Assembly (NCBI RefSeq): GCF_000337495.1
Contig: NZ_AOIS01000037.1
Span: 1-64,000 of the forward strand
Direction of reading: 5' to 3'
DNA length: 64,000 nt
From: Haloterrigena salina JCM 13891
Lineage (GTDB): Archaea > Halobacteriota > Halobacteria > Halobacteriales > Natrialbaceae
Part shown: piece by piece, positions 53,416 through 62,361 of the stretch
Layout of the letters: each line of letters opens with the position of its first letter
Position numbering within the stretch: position 1 is the stretch's first letter
The notes under the pieces: model-generated
Told to the model about the DNA's origin: nothing
Seen by the model: the letters and a program-made list of their open reading frames with translations, nothing else
Databases searched by the model: none
Program-made: the position numbers and the translations under genes

Positions 53416-54768
53416 TCACGAGTCGCGGAGCGATTGCCGGGCGATCGAGCGGGCGGTCGAGACGTCGAGTTCGTCGAACGTGTCGTCTTCCTCGAGCGTC
53501 TCGATGACGGCCTCGACGGGTTCCGTGAACGTGAACATGAGGTGGACGCCGCTCTTGAACCCGCCGCTCGTCCGCTCGCTCTCGAGCACGCCGTACGTGC
53601 CCGCCTTGTTGATGTGGCTGTTGACGGTCTCTTGCGTGTAGACGTCGCGGTCGGTGCGCTGGCAGATCTCCCGGTACAGCGCGTAGACCGCCGGACTCGG
53701 GGCGGCCCCGTCGTTCACGTCGGCAACGACCGCGGCGGCGTACAGCGAGAGCTTCTTCTGGAGCGTCATTCCGCCGACCATCTCGAGCACGCGGTTCTTC
53801 ACGACCGAATCGTTAGCCGCGTGGACGTGTTGCTCCGTGACGACCGTCTCCCCGCTCCGATTCGCGATTTCGCCCGCGTCGCGAAGCAGGTCGATCGCTC
53901 GCCGCGCGTCGCCCTCGTTTTTCGCCCCGTACGCGGCGACCAGTTCGATGACGCCGTCCTCAAGCGCTCCCTCTTTGAAGGCGTCGCGTCGACGGTTGAG
54001 AATCTCGATGAGTTCGGTGGCGTCGTAATCCGAGAAGTGGATACCCGTCGGATTGTACGAGCTATCGGTCCTGCTATCGAGATTCTCGCGGAATTTGGGA
54101 TGGTTGGTGATCACGACCGTCGAGACGAGGGTGTCGACGTGTTGTTCGGCCATCACGCGGCTCAGACTGTAGAGCAATCGTGAATACGCCGGTTCGTCCT
54201 CGCCGACGCGACCGGTGAGCGCGTCGATCTCGTCGAGGATGAACACGAGCGCGTCGAAGTGGCGGTCGACGATTTCGTAGAGCCGAACGTACTTCGCGTC
54301 GGTGGAGACGCCCTTTCTCGGGATGTCCCACGCGACGCCGGCCTTCTTCGCGGTCTGATGGCCGAGTTTCCAGACGGCGCGATCCAGGGAGTGGGACTCC
54401 ATCGTCTTGAAGTTCACAGCGACGAAGTCGAAGGAGATCTCGTTTTGCGTGGCGCGCTCTTTCACCTTGTCAGCGACCGCTTTCACGGTGAGGCTCTTCC
54501 CGGTGCCGCTCGGTCCGTAAAGCAGGAGATCCGGGGGCCGTTCGCCGTCGAGCGTGTCGCGAAACGCGCGCGCTTCGGCCGCGAGCTGTTCGTCACGGCC
54601 GTAGATCCGGTTGTGATCGACGATCGTGTTCGAGTCGACGAGTTGCTTGTTCTCGAAGACGGTTTTCCGTTCGCCGTCGAGGATACTATCCACGATAGAC
54701 GAATCGGGAGACTGAGCCGGGCCATCGCCGTTCCCGTCTTCTCGAGCGTTCGATGGCTCGTGGTTCAT
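53416..54768 (-). CDS. orc: Orc1/Cdc6 family replication initiator
   Basis: A 450-residue AAA+ replication origin-binding ATPase. Walker A GPSGTGKS (residues 85-92), Walker B ILDEID (near 178-182), sensor 1 VVITNHPKF and a C-terminal winged helix (about 330-450) are present. The ATG at 54768 is chosen over a GTG three codons upstream because a TATA-like GGTATTA is then 25 bases away. It reads away from a large repeat array directly upstream, the classic arrangement of an archaeal origin with its own initiator. Haloarchaea have several such genes, so this paralogue number is unknown. Confidence 0.95.
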   Translation of the reverse strand: MNHEPSNAREDGNGDGPAQSPDSSIVDSILDGERKTVFENKQLVDSNTIVDHNRIYGRDEQLAAEARAFRDTLDGERPPDLLLYGPSGTGKSLTVKAVADKVKERATQNEISFDFVAVNFKTMESHSLDRAVWKLGHQTAKKAGVAWDIPRKGVSTDAKYVRLYEIVDRHFDALVFILDEIDALTGRVGEDEPAYSRLLYSLSRVMAEQHVDTLVSTVVITNHPKFRENLDSRTDSSYNPTGIHFSDYDATELIEILNRRRDAFKEGALEDGVIELVAAYGAKNEGDARRAIDLLRDAGEIANRSGETVVTEQHVHAANDSVVKNRVLEMVGGMTLQKKLSLYAAAVVADVNDGAAPSPAVYALYREICQRTDRDVYTQETVNSHINKAGTYGVLESERTSGGFKSGVHLMFTFTEPVEAVIETLEEDDTFDELDVSTARSIARQSLRDS

Positions 54769-54795
54769 TATCGACACTGTTCACTACGCTGTAAT

Positions 54796-55313
54796 ACCGC
54801 TTTCGAAATGAAGGGGTCGTGGTCGAAATGAAGGCGGTATAGTCGAAGTGAAGGGTCCGAAATCGAAATGAAGCCGAGATGTCGCCGGTATCGAAGCGAT
54901 ACGACCACCAGCGAAATGAAGGCACCGTTTTCGAAATGAAGGTCGGACGCCGACCGTCGCCGAAATGAAGACACCGTGACCGAAATGAAGCGCGGACGGT
55001 ACCGTTGTCGAAATGAAGGCACCGTTTTCGAAATGAAACTGATCCGGAGAGCGAGCGGGAGAACCGAACCGGACCGTTCTCACACCGTAATCGAAATGAA
55101 ACCGCGAAAGGGAGCGTCCGCCGGCCGAAGACCGGGGACCGTGATCGAAATGAAGTCTCAGAAGTCCCATTCGGATCCGGTGCTTTCGCCACCTAAGACG
55201 GGATTACGACCGGCATTCGGATTCGACGGCCGAATTTCATTTCGATTACGGTGTGTGAGGGTAGCTATTCTAGACACTCTTCTCTAGACCCTTGCTAGAA
55301 GTATTTCATTTCG
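54796..55313. other. candidate replication origin with 14 ORB-like repeats
   Basis: Twelve copies of an 18-base element, consensus ACCGTnnTCGAAATGAAG, run in one direction from 54796 to 55155; their 10-base cores begin at 54804, 54824, 54844 (variant), 54864, 54912, 54932, 54961, 54981, 55009, 55029, 55092 and 55146. Two inverted copies lie at 55235-55244 and 55304-55313, and a degenerate one at 55502-55511. Spacing is irregular, roughly 20-60 bases. Position beside orc1 and inverted orientation across an AT-rich core match archaeal origins, but the sequence differs from the usual TTCCACTGGAAACA-type haloarchaeal ORB as I know it. Confidence 0.85.
55261..55303. other. AT-rich core of candidate origin with clustered CTAG
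   Basis: Between the two inverted repeats lies a stretch of about 60 percent A+T containing CTAG at 55270, 55284 and 55295, the first two within TCTAGA. This could be the duplex-unwinding element. CTAG is strongly avoided in haloarchaeal DNA, so three in 30 bases is noteworthy. Confidence 0.5.
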
Positions 55314-55503
55314 AATACGGTGCGAGGGACGACCCGAACGGATCCAGTCTTGTTCCCCGCGGATGCGGTACGCTTTCCGAACAACCCGAGAACCGATCGA
55401 CTCGAGGAAGTACTCGAGGCTCGGGAAGCGAACCGAGACCAGCGACACGTAGCCCGGACGGAACGGGTCGGGACGAAGCTGTCCCGTTCGCGTCGACGCT
55501 ACT

Positions 55504-55716
55504 TCATTTCAGCCGATACGGATTGTCGTCGTCGCCGTCGTCCTCGTCCTCGCTCTCGTAGGGTTTCCGGGCCGTGATCGTCACCGTCGCTTCGGGGTCG
55601 TCCTCGTCGGCCCACGGGCTGTCGTAGGCCGAGATCTCGAGGTCGGTCACGTCCCACCCCTCCTCCTCGATGAGTTCGACCAGCCGGCGCTGGTCCTCGA
55701 GCATGTCCTCGTCCAT
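55504..55716 (-). CDS. small conserved hypothetical protein beside origin
   Basis: A 70-residue acidic protein. The first half looks folded (MLEDQRRLVELIEEEGWDVTDLEISAYDS, then ATVTITARKPY), an alpha-beta-beta pattern; the last 15 residues are a Glu/Asp run ending NPYRLK. I do not recognise a function. Its final codons overlap a degenerate copy of the origin repeat. Acidic composition and a good ATG at 55716 support coding. It reads toward the origin. Confidence 0.65.
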   Translation of the reverse strand: MDEDMLEDQRRLVELIEEEGWDVTDLEISAYDSPWADEDDPEATVTITARKPYESEDEDDGDDDNPYRLK

Positions 55717-55820
55717 ACGTTCCCGTTCGGCCGTGGGCCGGGTAGTTCTTCCGCCGAGGTGTCGCCACCGAGGTCGCTCGAGCGGTATCGGTCGCGAGGC
55801 CCCGAACCACAGACCGCAAC

Positions 55821-56483
55821 CTACCCGTCCCCGCTACCGACCTGGATAGCTTCCTCGACCAGCGTCAGGTGGGCCCGACGGAGTCGCTCCGAGAGCGCCT
55901 GGTGGGAGACGTCGAGTTCGTCCGACAGGGCGTCCATATCTATCACTCGTGGAATTTCGTAGTAGCCGTGCTCGAGGGCCGCGACCAGCGTCTCGTACTG
56001 GGCGTCGGTCAGTCCGTACCGGCCCCGACGGTCGTCCTCCAACCGGTGGATCTTCCGAACCTCGATCGTCAGCCCCTGCTCGGTCGCGAAGTCGTAGGTG
56101 CGCGAGAGCGACTCGCGTTCGGGAACGAGCACTCGGAACCGCCACTGCCGACCCTCGACGCTGGCGTCCATGACCGTCGCCCGCTCCTCGGTCAGCAGGT
56201 GAAGGATGACGGTGACGTCGTCGACCCAGTGCATCCGATAGAGTCGCTCGTCGTCGAGGTCCGTCAACCGTTCTGCCGCCTCGACGGTCGGGTCGTCCGC
56301 GAGCGCGTCGTCGAACCCCTCGAAGGCGGCCTCGTCGTCGGCGAACCAGACGTAGGGCATCACGTGATCGGGATCGTAGGCGACGACGCGCTCGATTTCG
56401 ACGTCGAGATTGTCCGTGGCCTCGAGCGTCTCCCGAAGCGCGAACTCCTGGGCCGGAACAGTCAACTCTGCGATAGTACTCAT
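55821..56483 (-). CDS. BAT-type HTH_10 transcriptional regulator (paralogue)
   Basis: A 220-residue regulator of the bacterio-opsin-activator-related family. It opens MSTIAELTVPAQEFAL, closely matching the MTTIAELTLSTDEFAL start of the regulator at 31942-32619, followed by a beta-rich sensor half and the HTH_10 domain (LTDAQYETLVAALEHGYYEIPRVIDMDALSDELDVSHQALSERLRRA, read in parts). ATG at 56483 is chosen on that alignment. The ligand and targets are unknown. It is divergent from moaA. Confidence 0.88.
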   Translation of the reverse strand: MSTIAELTVPAQEFALRETLEATDNLDVEIERVVAYDPDHVMPYVWFADDEAAFEGFDDALADDPTVEAAERLTDLDDERLYRMHWVDDVTVILHLLTEERATVMDASVEGRQWRFRVLVPERESLSRTYDFATEQGLTIEVRKIHRLEDDRRGRYGLTDAQYETLVAALEHGYYEIPRVIDMDALSDELDVSHQALSERLRRAHLTLVEEAIQVGSGDG

Positions 56484-56630
56484 GGTCGTCTCCACCACGG
56501 CCACCGGCATGAGTGACCGACCCGAACGATCTCGTTCGACCCGCCAGCATCCGATATCGAAACCGAAATCGGTTACGGAGGAGTGGAAATACCCGGCGTG
56601 CTTAAGCGGATCCGCCTGCAACTCGGTAGC

Positions 56631-57623
56631 ATGCTCACCGACGACTTCGGGCGGGAGGTAACTGGGGTTCGGGTCTCTCTCACCGATCGGTGTAACTTCG
56701 ATTGCGTCTACTGTCACAACGAGGGGCTGGGTGACACCCGCGGGCCGATGGATCCCCAGGACGACGAGATGTCGACCGACGACGTCGTCGCATTTCTGGA
56801 GGTCGCCGCCGAGTTCGACGTCGACGCGGTCAAGTTCACCGGCGGCGAGCCGATGCTCCGACAGGACCTCGAAGAGATCATCGAACGCACCCCCGACCAG
56901 ATGGAGGTCTCGCTGACGACCAACGGCACGTTCCTTCCGGGCCGCGCCGAGAGCCTCGTCGAGGCCGGACTCGAGCGGGTCAACGTCTCCCAGGACGCGC
57001 TGGATCCGCAGGACTTCGCCGAGATCACGAAAAGCGGCGCCTACGAGAAGGTCCTCGAGGGGGTCGAGGCCGCGCTGGACGCGGGGCTCGATCCGGTGAA
57101 ACTCAACATGGTCGTCTTCGAACACACCGCGGGCTACGTGCCCGAGATGGTCGACCACGTCGCGGAAAACGACGGCCTCCGGCTGCAGTTGATCGAGTAC
57201 ATGCCCGAACTGACGGGCAAGCCCGAGTGGAACGTCGACATCCAGCGGGTCCACGACTGGCTGGCCGAGCAGGCCGACGAGATCGAACACCGGGAGATGC
57301 ACGACCGCAAGCGCTACTGGATTGGGGGAACCGCGGACGACGACGGCGGGATGGTCGAGATCGTCGACCCCGTCGAGAACCCCACCTTCTGCGCGAACTG
57401 CCACCGCGTGCGCGTTACTCACGAGGGCTACCTGAAGGGGTGTTTGAACCGCAACGACGACCTCAAGTCGATGGGCGAGATGTCCAAACCCGAGATCCGC
57501 GAGGCGTTCCGCGAGGTCGTCGCAAATCGGGTGCCCTACTACGGCGAGTACATGATCCAGAACGGCGACGGCGAGTGGGAACTCAACGACGAGTACCTCG
57601 AGGTCGAGCCGCCGGCGGACTGA
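56631..57623 (+). CDS. moaA: GTP 3',8-cyclase MoaA
   Basis: A 330-residue radical-SAM enzyme making the first molybdenum cofactor intermediate from GTP. N-terminal cluster CNFDCVYC (Cys 21, 25, 28), SAM motif GGEP near 75, and the second C-terminal iron-sulfur site CANC...GC (spacing C-x2-C-x13-C). The ATG at 56631 ([12 protein letters not shown]) is preferred over an upstream in-frame ATG because CTTAAG at 56600-56606 then lies about 27 bases ahead as TATA. No other moa gene is adjacent. Confidence 0.95.
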   Translation: MLTDDFGREVTGVRVSLTDRCNFDCVYCHNEGLGDTRGPMDPQDDEMSTDDVVAFLEVAAEFDVDAVKFTGGEPMLRQDLEEIIERTPDQMEVSLTTNGTFLPGRAESLVEAGLERVNVSQDALDPQDFAEITKSGAYEKVLEGVEAALDAGLDPVKLNMVVFEHTAGYVPEMVDHVAENDGLRLQLIEYMPELTGKPEWNVDIQRVHDWLAEQADEIEHREMHDRKRYWIGGTADDDGGMVEIVDPVENPTFCANCHRVRVTHEGYLKGCLNRNDDLKSMGEMSKPEIREAFREVVANRVPYYGEYMIQNGDGEWELNDEYLEVEPPAD

Positions 57624-57659
57624 TCGTTACTCGGGTCGGTCGACTGCGAACGGAATCGC

Positions 57660-59642
57660 TCAGTCCGAACCCGCTCCGGCGTCGTCTTCGGTGTAGATGT
57701 CTTCGACGAGGTGCCCGTAGCGCTCGGCGATCTTCGAACGCCGCTTCTTCATCGTCGGCGTCACGAGGTCGTTTTCCTCGGTGAAGCCCTCGGGGACCAG
57801 TCGGAACTCCTTGATCGTCTCGTAGGACTCGAAGCCCTCGTTGACGTCGTCGACTGCCGCCTGGACTCGCTCGAGCATCCACTCGTCCTCGAGGAGGGCC
57901 TCGATGTCCTCGGGGAGAGAGACGCCCTCGCTCGCGGCGCGGCTCCGGAGTTCGTCGACGTTGGGGACCAGCAAGGCGCCGACGAACTTCTCGCCGTCGC
58001 CGACGACCATCGCCTGTTCGACGACGTCGACGGAGGCGAAGGCGTCCTCGAGCGGACCCGGCGCGACGTTCTTCCCCGTCGAGAGCACCAGCAGTTGTTT
58101 CGTGCGCTCGCGGAACTCGAGGTAGCCGTCGGGCCGTTCGTGGACGATGTCGCCGGTTCGGAGCCATCCCGCCTCGGTGAACGCGCGGTCCGTCGCGCCG
58201 GGCTTCTCCCAGTAGCCCTCGGTGACGTTCGGGCCCCTGACGAGGAGTTCGCCGACCGTTCCCTCGTCGTCGAAGGCCTCGTCCCTGACGACCGAGGCGT
58301 CGAGTTTGGTCTCGACGCCCGCGAGCGCGGGCCCGACGGTTCCGACGCGCGGATCGCTCGGCTGGTTCGTCGCGATGACCGGCGAGGTCTCGGTCATCCC
58401 GTAGCCCTCGACGATGGACAGCCCCATCGTATGGAAGAGCTGACAGAGGTCCGGCGAGAGGCTCCCGCCGCCGCTGACGAGGAACTCTATGTTGCCGCCC
58501 AGCTTCTCGCGGATCGTCGCGAAGACGAGTTCGTCGGCGTCCGCCAGCTCGGACTCGAGTTCCTCGCCGGGATCGTCGGCCGCGTTGTACCGGCGCGCGA
58601 CGTCGAGGGCCCACTCGAGGGCCTCCTTCGTGTCCTCGTCTGCGGCCGCGCTCTCGCGGATCCCGTCGTAGAGCTTCTCGTAGACCCGCGGGACGGCCGT
58701 CGTGCTGGTGGCGCCGACCGCGCCGAGATCCTCGGCGAAGGTCTCCGGGCTCTCGCCGTAGGCGATGCAGGCCCCGGCCGCGAACAGCATGAAGTGACCC
58801 GCCGTCCGCTCGAAGACGTGGGCCAGCGGCAGAACGGAGAGCGCTCGCGACTCGGGCGTTATCGAGGGGTCGTCTTCGTCCTTGTCGTCGCGCGGGCCGT
58901 ACCGCCGGTAGAGCTGGTTGACGTTCGATCTGAGGTTCCGGTGGGTCAGTTTCACGCCCTTCGGTTTACCCGTCGTACCGCTGGTGTAGATCAGGCTCGC
59001 CAGGTCGTCGACGTCCCGAGCCGCGAGCCACGAGTCGTACGCCTCGCGGTCGAATCCCTCGTCGCCACGCCGGTAGAGCTCGCCGAGCGTGATCACGTCC
59101 TCGCGGTCCGCGTACGCGTCGTTCTCGAGGGCGTCGAAGACGACGTAGAACTCGAGGTCAAGTTCGTCCTCGACCTTGAGGACGCGCTCGAGGAGCGTCT
59201 CGTTCTCGACGACGACTCCCGAGGCGTCGGGGTCGTCGAGGAGGTACTGGATCTGGTCCGGCGAGGAACTCTCGTAGACGGTGGTCACGACGCCGCCGGC
59301 GGCGAGGATCCCGAAGTCGGAGAGGGCCCACTCCATGCGCGTGTCCGCGAAGATTCCAACGCGTTCGCCGTCGGCGATCCCGAGGTCGCGGAAACCGGCC
59401 GCGATCCGGCGGACGAGGTGGGCCATGTCGTCGTACGTGATCGACGCGTACTCGCCCGCCGGCGCGGGCTCAAGGGGCGCGGCGTCACCGTTCCCGGCGA
59501 GCGACCGATCGTAGATCCCGCCCTTGTACTGCTGTGCAGCAGTGTCGCCGTTTCGCTCGGCGCTCCGTTCGAACATCTCGGCCAGCGTCTCGAGTTCCAG
59601 TACGGGATGGTCGAACGCGGCCTCGGCCTCGAACAAACTCAT
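57660..59642 (-). CDS. long-chain acyl-CoA synthetase (AMP-forming)
   Basis: A 660-residue AMP-dependent ligase that activates fatty acids with CoA. AMP-binding motif YTSGTTGKPKGVKLTH, the later GYGMTETSPVIATN block, the TGDIVHERPDGYLEF hinge region and a C-terminal KNVAPGPLEDAFA segment (with catalytic Lys near the end of the last domain) are present. Length fits the long-chain (FadD/ACSL-type) group. It would feed acyl-CoA dehydrogenases such as the one near 35 kb. It converges on moaA, 36 bases away. Confidence 0.93.
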   Translation of the reverse strand: MSLFEAEAAFDHPVLELETLAEMFERSAERNGDTAAQQYKGGIYDRSLAGNGDAAPLEPAPAGEYASITYDDMAHLVRRIAAGFRDLGIADGERVGIFADTRMEWALSDFGILAAGGVVTTVYESSSPDQIQYLLDDPDASGVVVENETLLERVLKVEDELDLEFYVVFDALENDAYADREDVITLGELYRRGDEGFDREAYDSWLAARDVDDLASLIYTSGTTGKPKGVKLTHRNLRSNVNQLYRRYGPRDDKDEDDPSITPESRALSVLPLAHVFERTAGHFMLFAAGACIAYGESPETFAEDLGAVGATSTTAVPRVYEKLYDGIRESAAADEDTKEALEWALDVARRYNAADDPGEELESELADADELVFATIREKLGGNIEFLVSGGGSLSPDLCQLFHTMGLSIVEGYGMTETSPVIATNQPSDPRVGTVGPALAGVETKLDASVVRDEAFDDEGTVGELLVRGPNVTEGYWEKPGATDRAFTEAGWLRTGDIVHERPDGYLEFRERTKQLLVLSTGKNVAPGPLEDAFASVDVVEQAMVVGDGEKFVGALLVPNVDELRSRAASEGVSLPEDIEALLEDEWMLERVQAAVDDVNEGFESYETIKEFRLVPEGFTEENDLVTPTMKKRRSKIAERYGHLVEDIYTEDDAGAGSD

Positions 59643-59857
59643 GAACGGTTGCTAGTTTCCGGCCCGATACTATAAATGATGAGAAAATAACTCGAGGACG
59701 CGATCGCCGGCCCGCGGGACGACGAAGGCGGGGTGGGACTCGATACCGGGGCCGGGGCCTTTCGTTGCGCTTAAGTACCCGTCGCCGGTAGGTTCGGGTG
59801 CGATACGTGTAGGGGAGGCGGTCCCCGAGTCCGGAAGGGCGACGATAGAGACACGGT

Positions 59858-59940
59858 GTTGTGGTAGCCAAGCGGCCCAAGGCGCATGGTTGCTAACCAT
59901 GTGGCGTCAAGCCTCCGGGGTTCGAATCCCCGCCACAACG
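59858..59940 (+). tRNA. tRNA-Ser (GCU)
   Basis: Acceptor arms GTTGTGG/CCACAAC with discriminator G, anticodon stem CATGG/CCATG around loop TTGCTAA (anticodon GCT), a long variable arm GGC-GTCAA-GCC and T-arm CGGGG/CCCCG with TTCGAAT. The long variable arm and GCT confirm serine. No intron. It lies about 100 bases ahead of the ribosomal operon in the same direction. Confidence 0.95.
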
Positions 59941-60035
59941 TCGGATACGCTGGCGACACCTCGTCAGTAGCATTCCCTGGCGTTCTTTCGCCAGTCGTTT
60001 GAACCGCGCGCACACTAGACACAGATACACGACAC

Positions 60036-60560
60036 ATGAGTGAGGAAGCACCTCAAGAACAAGAGGACGACGAAGACCTCCAGTACTTCGTCCGCATCGG
60101 GCAGACGGACCTCGATGGGACGAAGACTGTCGAGCGTTCGCTGTCGGAGCTGAACGGTGTCGGTCGACGGACCGCCCGACTCATCGCCGACGAAGCGGAC
60201 GTCGATCGAACGGCCACGTTCGGTCGACTCGATGACGACATCATCGACGAGGTCGTCGAAACTGTAGAGAACTACGCCGAGGAAGTGCCGGACTGGCTCA
60301 ACAACCGCCAGTCGGACTTCTACACCGGCGAAACGACCCACGAGATCGGGAACGATCTCCAGTTGACCCGTCAGCACGACATCAACCGGATGAAGATGAT
60401 CGACTCCTACAAGGGCGTCCGCCACAAGCGCGGACAGAAGGTTCGCGGTCAGCGAACCAAGTCCACCGGCCGAACGGAGGGCACCATCGGAGTCAACGTC
60501 GAAGAGATCCGCGAAGAACAGGCCGAAGAGGCCGCTGCCGAAGAGGACGAGGGTGAATAA
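60036..60560 (+). CDS. rps13: 30S ribosomal protein S13
   Basis: A 174-residue archaeal uS13, in the head of the small subunit where it contacts P-site tRNA and the central bridge. LQYFVRIGQTDLDGTKTVERSL, GVGRRTARLI and KGVRHKRGQKVRGQRTKSTGR are characteristic. The acidic N- and C-terminal extensions are halophilic traits. First gene of the block; next gene overlaps its stop by one base. Leader contains GCGCACACTAGACA-type DNA without a clear TATA at the usual distance, so it may be read from the tRNA-Ser promoter. Confidence 0.96.
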   Translation: MSEEAPQEQEDDEDLQYFVRIGQTDLDGTKTVERSLSELNGVGRRTARLIADEADVDRTATFGRLDDDIIDEVVETVENYAEEVPDWLNNRQSDFYTGETTHEIGNDLQLTRQHDINRMKMIDSYKGVRHKRGQKVRGQRTKSTGRTEGTIGVNVEEIREEQAEEAAAEEDEGE

Positions 60561-61081
60561 TGCCACTCGGCACTGACACCAAACAATACGAGACGCCGAA
60601 CCACCCATACCAGGGCGAACGCATCGCCACCGAGCACTCGCTGGTCGACCGCTACGGGCTCTCGAACAAAGAAGAGCTCTGGCGCGCCCAGTCCGAGCTT
60701 CGCTCCTACCGGCGCGAGGCCCGCGAACTCCTCGGTCAGGCCCAGGACGACGAGACCGTCCAGCGCCGCTCCGAGGAGTTCCTCGGTCGACTCAAGCGCG
60801 TCGGCATTCTCGACGAGAGCGACGAACTCGGCGACATCCTGTCGCTCGAGATCGAGGACATCCTCGAGCGTCGCCTCCAGACGGTCGTCTACCGGAACGG
60901 GCTGGCCAACACGACCCAGCAGGCCCGACAGTACATCACCCACGGGCACATCGTGATCGGCGACCAGCGCCACCGGGTTCCGTCGTACGTCGTCGACGTC
61001 GACGAGGAGGACCTCGTCGAGTTCGACGAGAACAGTCCCCTCGCGGACGAACTCCACCCCGAACGAGCGGAGGGTCAGTAA
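60560..61081 (+). CDS. rps4: 30S ribosomal protein S4
   Basis: A 173-residue uS4, an early assembly protein that nucleates 16S rRNA folding. The S4 RNA-binding domain (RQYITHGHIVIGDQRHRVPSYVVD) is present in the C-terminal half, and the opening GTDTKQYETPNHPYQGERIA is archaeal. Its ATG overlaps the S13 stop by one base (TAATG). In many organisms S4 regulates its operon by binding mRNA; no such structure is evident here. Confidence 0.96.
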   Translation: MPLGTDTKQYETPNHPYQGERIATEHSLVDRYGLSNKEELWRAQSELRSYRREARELLGQAQDDETVQRRSEEFLGRLKRVGILDESDELGDILSLEIEDILERRLQTVVYRNGLANTTQQARQYITHGHIVIGDQRHRVPSYVVDVDEEDLVEFDENSPLADELHPERAEGQ

Positions 61082-61084
61082 ACC

Positions 61085-61474
61085 ATGAGCCAGGACGACG
61101 AAAAGTGGGGCGTTGCCCACGTGCACGCATCGTTCAACAACACCGTCATGACCGTGACCGACCTCACGGGCGCGGAGACGATCGCCAAGTCCTCCGGCGG
61201 GACGGCGGTCAAGCAGAACCGCGACGAGGCGTCGCCGTACGCGGCCATGCAGATGGCCGAGTCCGTCGCCGAGGAGGTCAAGGCAGCCGGCATCACGGGT
61301 CTGCACGTTCGCGTGCGCGGCCCCGGCGGCAACCTCCAGAAGTCCCCCGGACCGGGCGCGCAGGCGACGATTCGCGCGCTCGCCCGCTCCGGTATCGAGA
61401 TCGGTCGCATCGAAGACGTCACGCCGATCCCGCACGACGGATCGCGCGCACCGAAGGGTAAGGGCGGCTACTAG
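61085..61474 (+). CDS. rps11: 30S ribosomal protein S11
   Basis: A 129-residue uS11 on the platform of the small subunit, near the E site. [22 protein letters not shown], the central [25 protein letters not shown] and end [15 protein letters not shown] are conserved. Starts 3 bases after the S4 stop; ends 4 bases before rpoD. Standard length. Confidence 0.97.
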   Translation: MSQDDEKWGVAHVHASFNNTVMTVTDLTGAETIAKSSGGTAVKQNRDEASPYAAMQMAESVAEEVKAAGITGLHVRVRGPGGNLQKSPGPGAQATIRALARSGIEIGRIEDVTPIPHDGSRAPKGKGGY

Positions 61475-61478
61475 ATCC

Positions 61479-62228
61479 ATGACTGAAGAGTACGACGTCG
61501 AGTTCGTCGAACGCGGGGAACGCGAGGCGCGGTTCCTCGTTCGGGGCGTGACCCCCGGGTTCGCCAACGGTATCCGGCGAGCGATGCTCGCCGACGTGCC
61601 GACGATGGCGATCGACACCGTCCGGTTCGTCGAGAACTCGTCGGTCATGTTCGACGAGCAGCTCGCGCTTCGGCTCGGGCTCGTTCCGCTGACGACGCCG
61701 CCGGAAGGCGAGTTCGGCGAGGACGAGACCGTCACGCTCTCGATCGACGTCGAAGGGCCGGCCACGGCCTACTCGGGCGATCTCGTCTCGAACGACGAGC
61801 TCGTCCAACCGGCCGACCAGAACGTCCCGATCATCGACCTCAAAGACGACCAGCGCCTCGAGGCCGAGGCCGACGCCGTCGTCGATTACGGGAAGGACCA
61901 CGCTAAACATCAGGGCGGCGTGGCCGTCGGCTACCGACACCTCCAGCAGGTGGAGGTCGTCGGCGACCTCCCCGAGTTCGAGGACGAAGAGTCCCGAATC
62001 GTTCGGGGCGTCATCGAGGACAACGGCGAACTCGTTCCCACGAGCGAGTTCGATCACGACCTCTCGAACCGGTATCCGGGGAAGGAAGTCGAGGTCGAGG
62101 ACGTGCCCAACGCCTTCGTCTTCCACGTGGAGACGGACGGCTCCTTCAGCGTCGAAGAACTGGTCACGCGAGCCGCCGACTCGATCGAGTCCCGGGCGAC
62201 CGAACTCGAAGACGCAGTACAGCTATAG
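61479..62228 (+). CDS. rpoD: DNA-directed RNA polymerase subunit D
   Basis: A 249-residue archaeal RNA polymerase subunit, the counterpart of bacterial alpha and eukaryotic Rpb3, needed for assembly with subunits L, N and P. The conserved [24 protein letters not shown] helix and [12 protein letters not shown] are present. The whole protein contains no Cys, so the [4Fe-4S] cluster found in some archaeal D subunits is absent. It is co-located with rpoN at the end of the block. Confidence 0.96.
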   Translation: MTEEYDVEFVERGEREARFLVRGVTPGFANGIRRAMLADVPTMAIDTVRFVENSSVMFDEQLALRLGLVPLTTPPEGEFGEDETVTLSIDVEGPATAYSGDLVSNDELVQPADQNVPIIDLKDDQRLEAEADAVVDYGKDHAKHQGGVAVGYRHLQQVEVVGDLPEFEDEESRIVRGVIEDNGELVPTSEFDHDLSNRYPGKEVEVEDVPNAFVFHVETDGSFSVEELVTRAADSIESRATELEDAVQL

Positions 62229-62361
62229 CAACAGATGTTCCGCCCCAATTCCCGACACCAAGAGCCCGCGTTCGCCGGCGCCGTTAGCAACGAGACCGGC
62301 GCGGGCTCGTCCGATGGAATCGAAAGGGGTTTGAAGGGGCGGCGGATACACGGAAGTGCGA

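Noticed and set aside
54686-55287. Open frames across the repeat array with repetitive Phe-His or Glu-Met-Lys peptides
   Set aside because: They are translations of the origin repeats in several frames on both strands, with no acidic bias and no start signals.
54796-55313. Repeat array resembling a CRISPR
   Set aside because: Repeats are only 10-18 bases, spacing varies from 20 to over 60 bases, two copies are inverted, no cas genes are near, and an Orc1 gene adjoins. An origin explains it better.
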